5,224 bases of DNA. It comes from Sulfuricella sp. Lineage in GTDB: Bacteria > Pseudomonadota > Gammaproteobacteria > Burkholderiales > Sulfuricellaceae. The DNA lies in NCBI GenBank assembly GCA_030691435.1, contig JAUYEK010000029.1, positions 1 through 5,224 on the forward strand. Reading direction: 5' to 3'. Shown here one piece after another: positions 5,018-5,224 of the stretch. The notes under the pieces are model-generated. The model had not been told where the DNA came from. It worked only from the letters and a program-made list of their open reading frames with translations, and made no database searches. The stretch's first letter is position 1. The number at the start of each line of letters is the position of its first letter. The position numbers and the translations under genes were made by a program.

Positions 5018-5069
5018 AGCAGAGTTTCCACTTAAAAAACTCAGGCTGCTGTTCAAATGAATGGGGCCA
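5018..5069 (-). repeat. Right terminal and subterminal inverted repeat of the IS
   Basis: Read inward on the minus strand from 5069 this end has TGGCCCC, TGAACA (5055-5050) and TAAGTGGAAACTCTGCT (5034-5018), mirroring the left end. The region between the outer and inner blocks is 9 bases longer than at the left end. Confidence 0.8.
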
Positions 5070-5075
5070 CTTCTG

Positions 5076-5133
5076 TAGGAGCGCGCCCTCGGCGCGAATG
5101 CGGTCGCAAATCGAGCCGAGGGCGGCGCTCCTA
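5076..5133. repeat. TAGGAGCG-type palindromic repeat (REP/REPIN-like)
   Basis: TAGGAGCGCGCCCTCGGC (5076-5093) pairs with 5115-5133 over 18 base pairs with a single bulged C. The 21-base loop contains a further GCGA/TCGC stem (5094-5097 with 5104-5107). Extragenic palindromes beginning TGTAGGAGCG are common in Gamma- and some Betaproteobacteria, where they are mobilised by RAYT (REP-associated tyrosine) transposases. None is encoded in this window. It begins 6 bases after the right end of the IS. It may also act as a transcription-end or mRNA-stabilising hairpin for a gene to the right. Confidence 0.8.
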
Positions 5134-5143
5134 TATCGGCGGT

Positions 5144-5224
5144 TTATGGTAACACAGCGGGTAGGGTTTTTAGTTCGGGGGTCAGGTGAGGCGCAATCGC
5201 CTGTAACAACTGGCCGAAAACCTT
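5144..5224 (-). CDS. Possible C-terminal end of a minus-strand gene, cut by right edge
   Basis: A minus-strand frame is open from the window edge to a TAA at 5146-5144, giving 26 residues (KVFGQLLQAIAP then HLTPELKTLPAVLP). The composition is protein-like and the palindromic repeat just beyond the stop is a typical place after a gene end. Twenty-six open codons are not significant on their own, and I recognise no family. Confidence 0.3.
   Translation of the reverse strand, partial: KVFGQLLQAIAPHLTPELKTLPAVLP

Larger units (their letters stand above)
3808..5069 (+). mobile_element. IS3-family insertion sequence, about 1.26 kb, transposase frame-broken
   Basis: The element runs from TG to CA, as IS3-family elements do, and carries orfA and orfB in the standard order with an ATGA overlap. 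Its ends share TGGCCCC, a TGAACA block at the same offset (14 bases in), and a subterminal 17-base repeat. The outward bases AGAAG (3803-3807) and CTTCT (5070-5074) are also mirror images, so the true ends could lie at 3803 and 5074. Under either choice I see no direct target duplication. The length is typical of the family. The orfB frame break makes it probably non-autonomous, though it could be mobilised by an intact relative. Confidence 0.88.

Noticed and set aside
3771..5224. Missing 5' half of the tRNA-Leu gene
   Set aside because: I looked for the reverse complement of GCCCGGA plus D-arm sequence between the fragment and the IS and after the IS, and did not find it.

Overview
This window looks like chromosomal DNA of a moderately GC-rich proteobacterium, probably from the Beta/Gammaproteobacteria. 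The indications are close family resemblance of two genes to Escherichia coli YbcJ and YaeQ, a SCO1/SenC-type copper protein, a class II tRNA-Leu(UAA) sequence, and TAGGAGCG-type palindromic repeats. The species cannot be named from the sequence alone.

Layout. Positions 1-190 hold no convincing gene. Read on the minus strand they form a structured stretch that may be a piece of group II intron RNA leaving the window on the left. Positions 194-884 are a complete minus-strand type II toxin-antitoxin operon: a Phd/VapB-like antitoxin, then a PIN-domain VapC toxin, with a sigma70-like promoter and a palindromic operator at its head. Facing away from it is a plus-strand pair (1056-2054): a small unknown exported protein, then a SCO1/SenC protein whose start codon has no Shine-Dalgarno sequence and so is probably translationally coupled. 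A CACAGAG-type inverted repeat (2070-2184) separates this pair from a single-domain thioredoxin (2304-2684). Converging on the thioredoxin is a minus-strand YbcJ-type S4 RNA-binding protein (2728-2946), which is divergent from yaeQ (3118-3675).

Right of yaeQ the ordinary chromosome stops. A minus-strand tRNA-Leu(UAA) sequence is present only from the anticodon loop to the CCA (3715-3770). It breaks off into a very AT-rich 37-base stretch and then an IS3-family insertion sequence (3808-5069). This is the arrangement expected of a displaced tRNA 3' end left by an integrative element that crossed over in the anticodon loop, with an IS later landing at or rearranging the junction. The IS has conserved terminal and subterminal inverted repeats. 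It also has a well-formed programmed -1 frameshift signal (T TTT TTA, 6-base spacer, 7-bp stem) joining orfA to orfB, but orfB is broken by a second, +1 frame change near 4484. No target-site duplication is visible. A TAGGAGCG palindrome (5076-5133) and possibly the last 26 codons of a minus-strand gene close the window.

Functional links: SCO1/SenC and perhaps its exported partner act in periplasmic copper/thiol chemistry, and the thioredoxin is cytoplasmic. The toxin-antitoxin pair, possible intron piece, repeats, tRNA fragment and IS show that both flanks have been exposed to mobile DNA. I see no clear new multi-gene system. The least explained items are the small exported protein paired with SCO1, the tRNA-Leu half-gene junction, and the structured stretch at the left edge.
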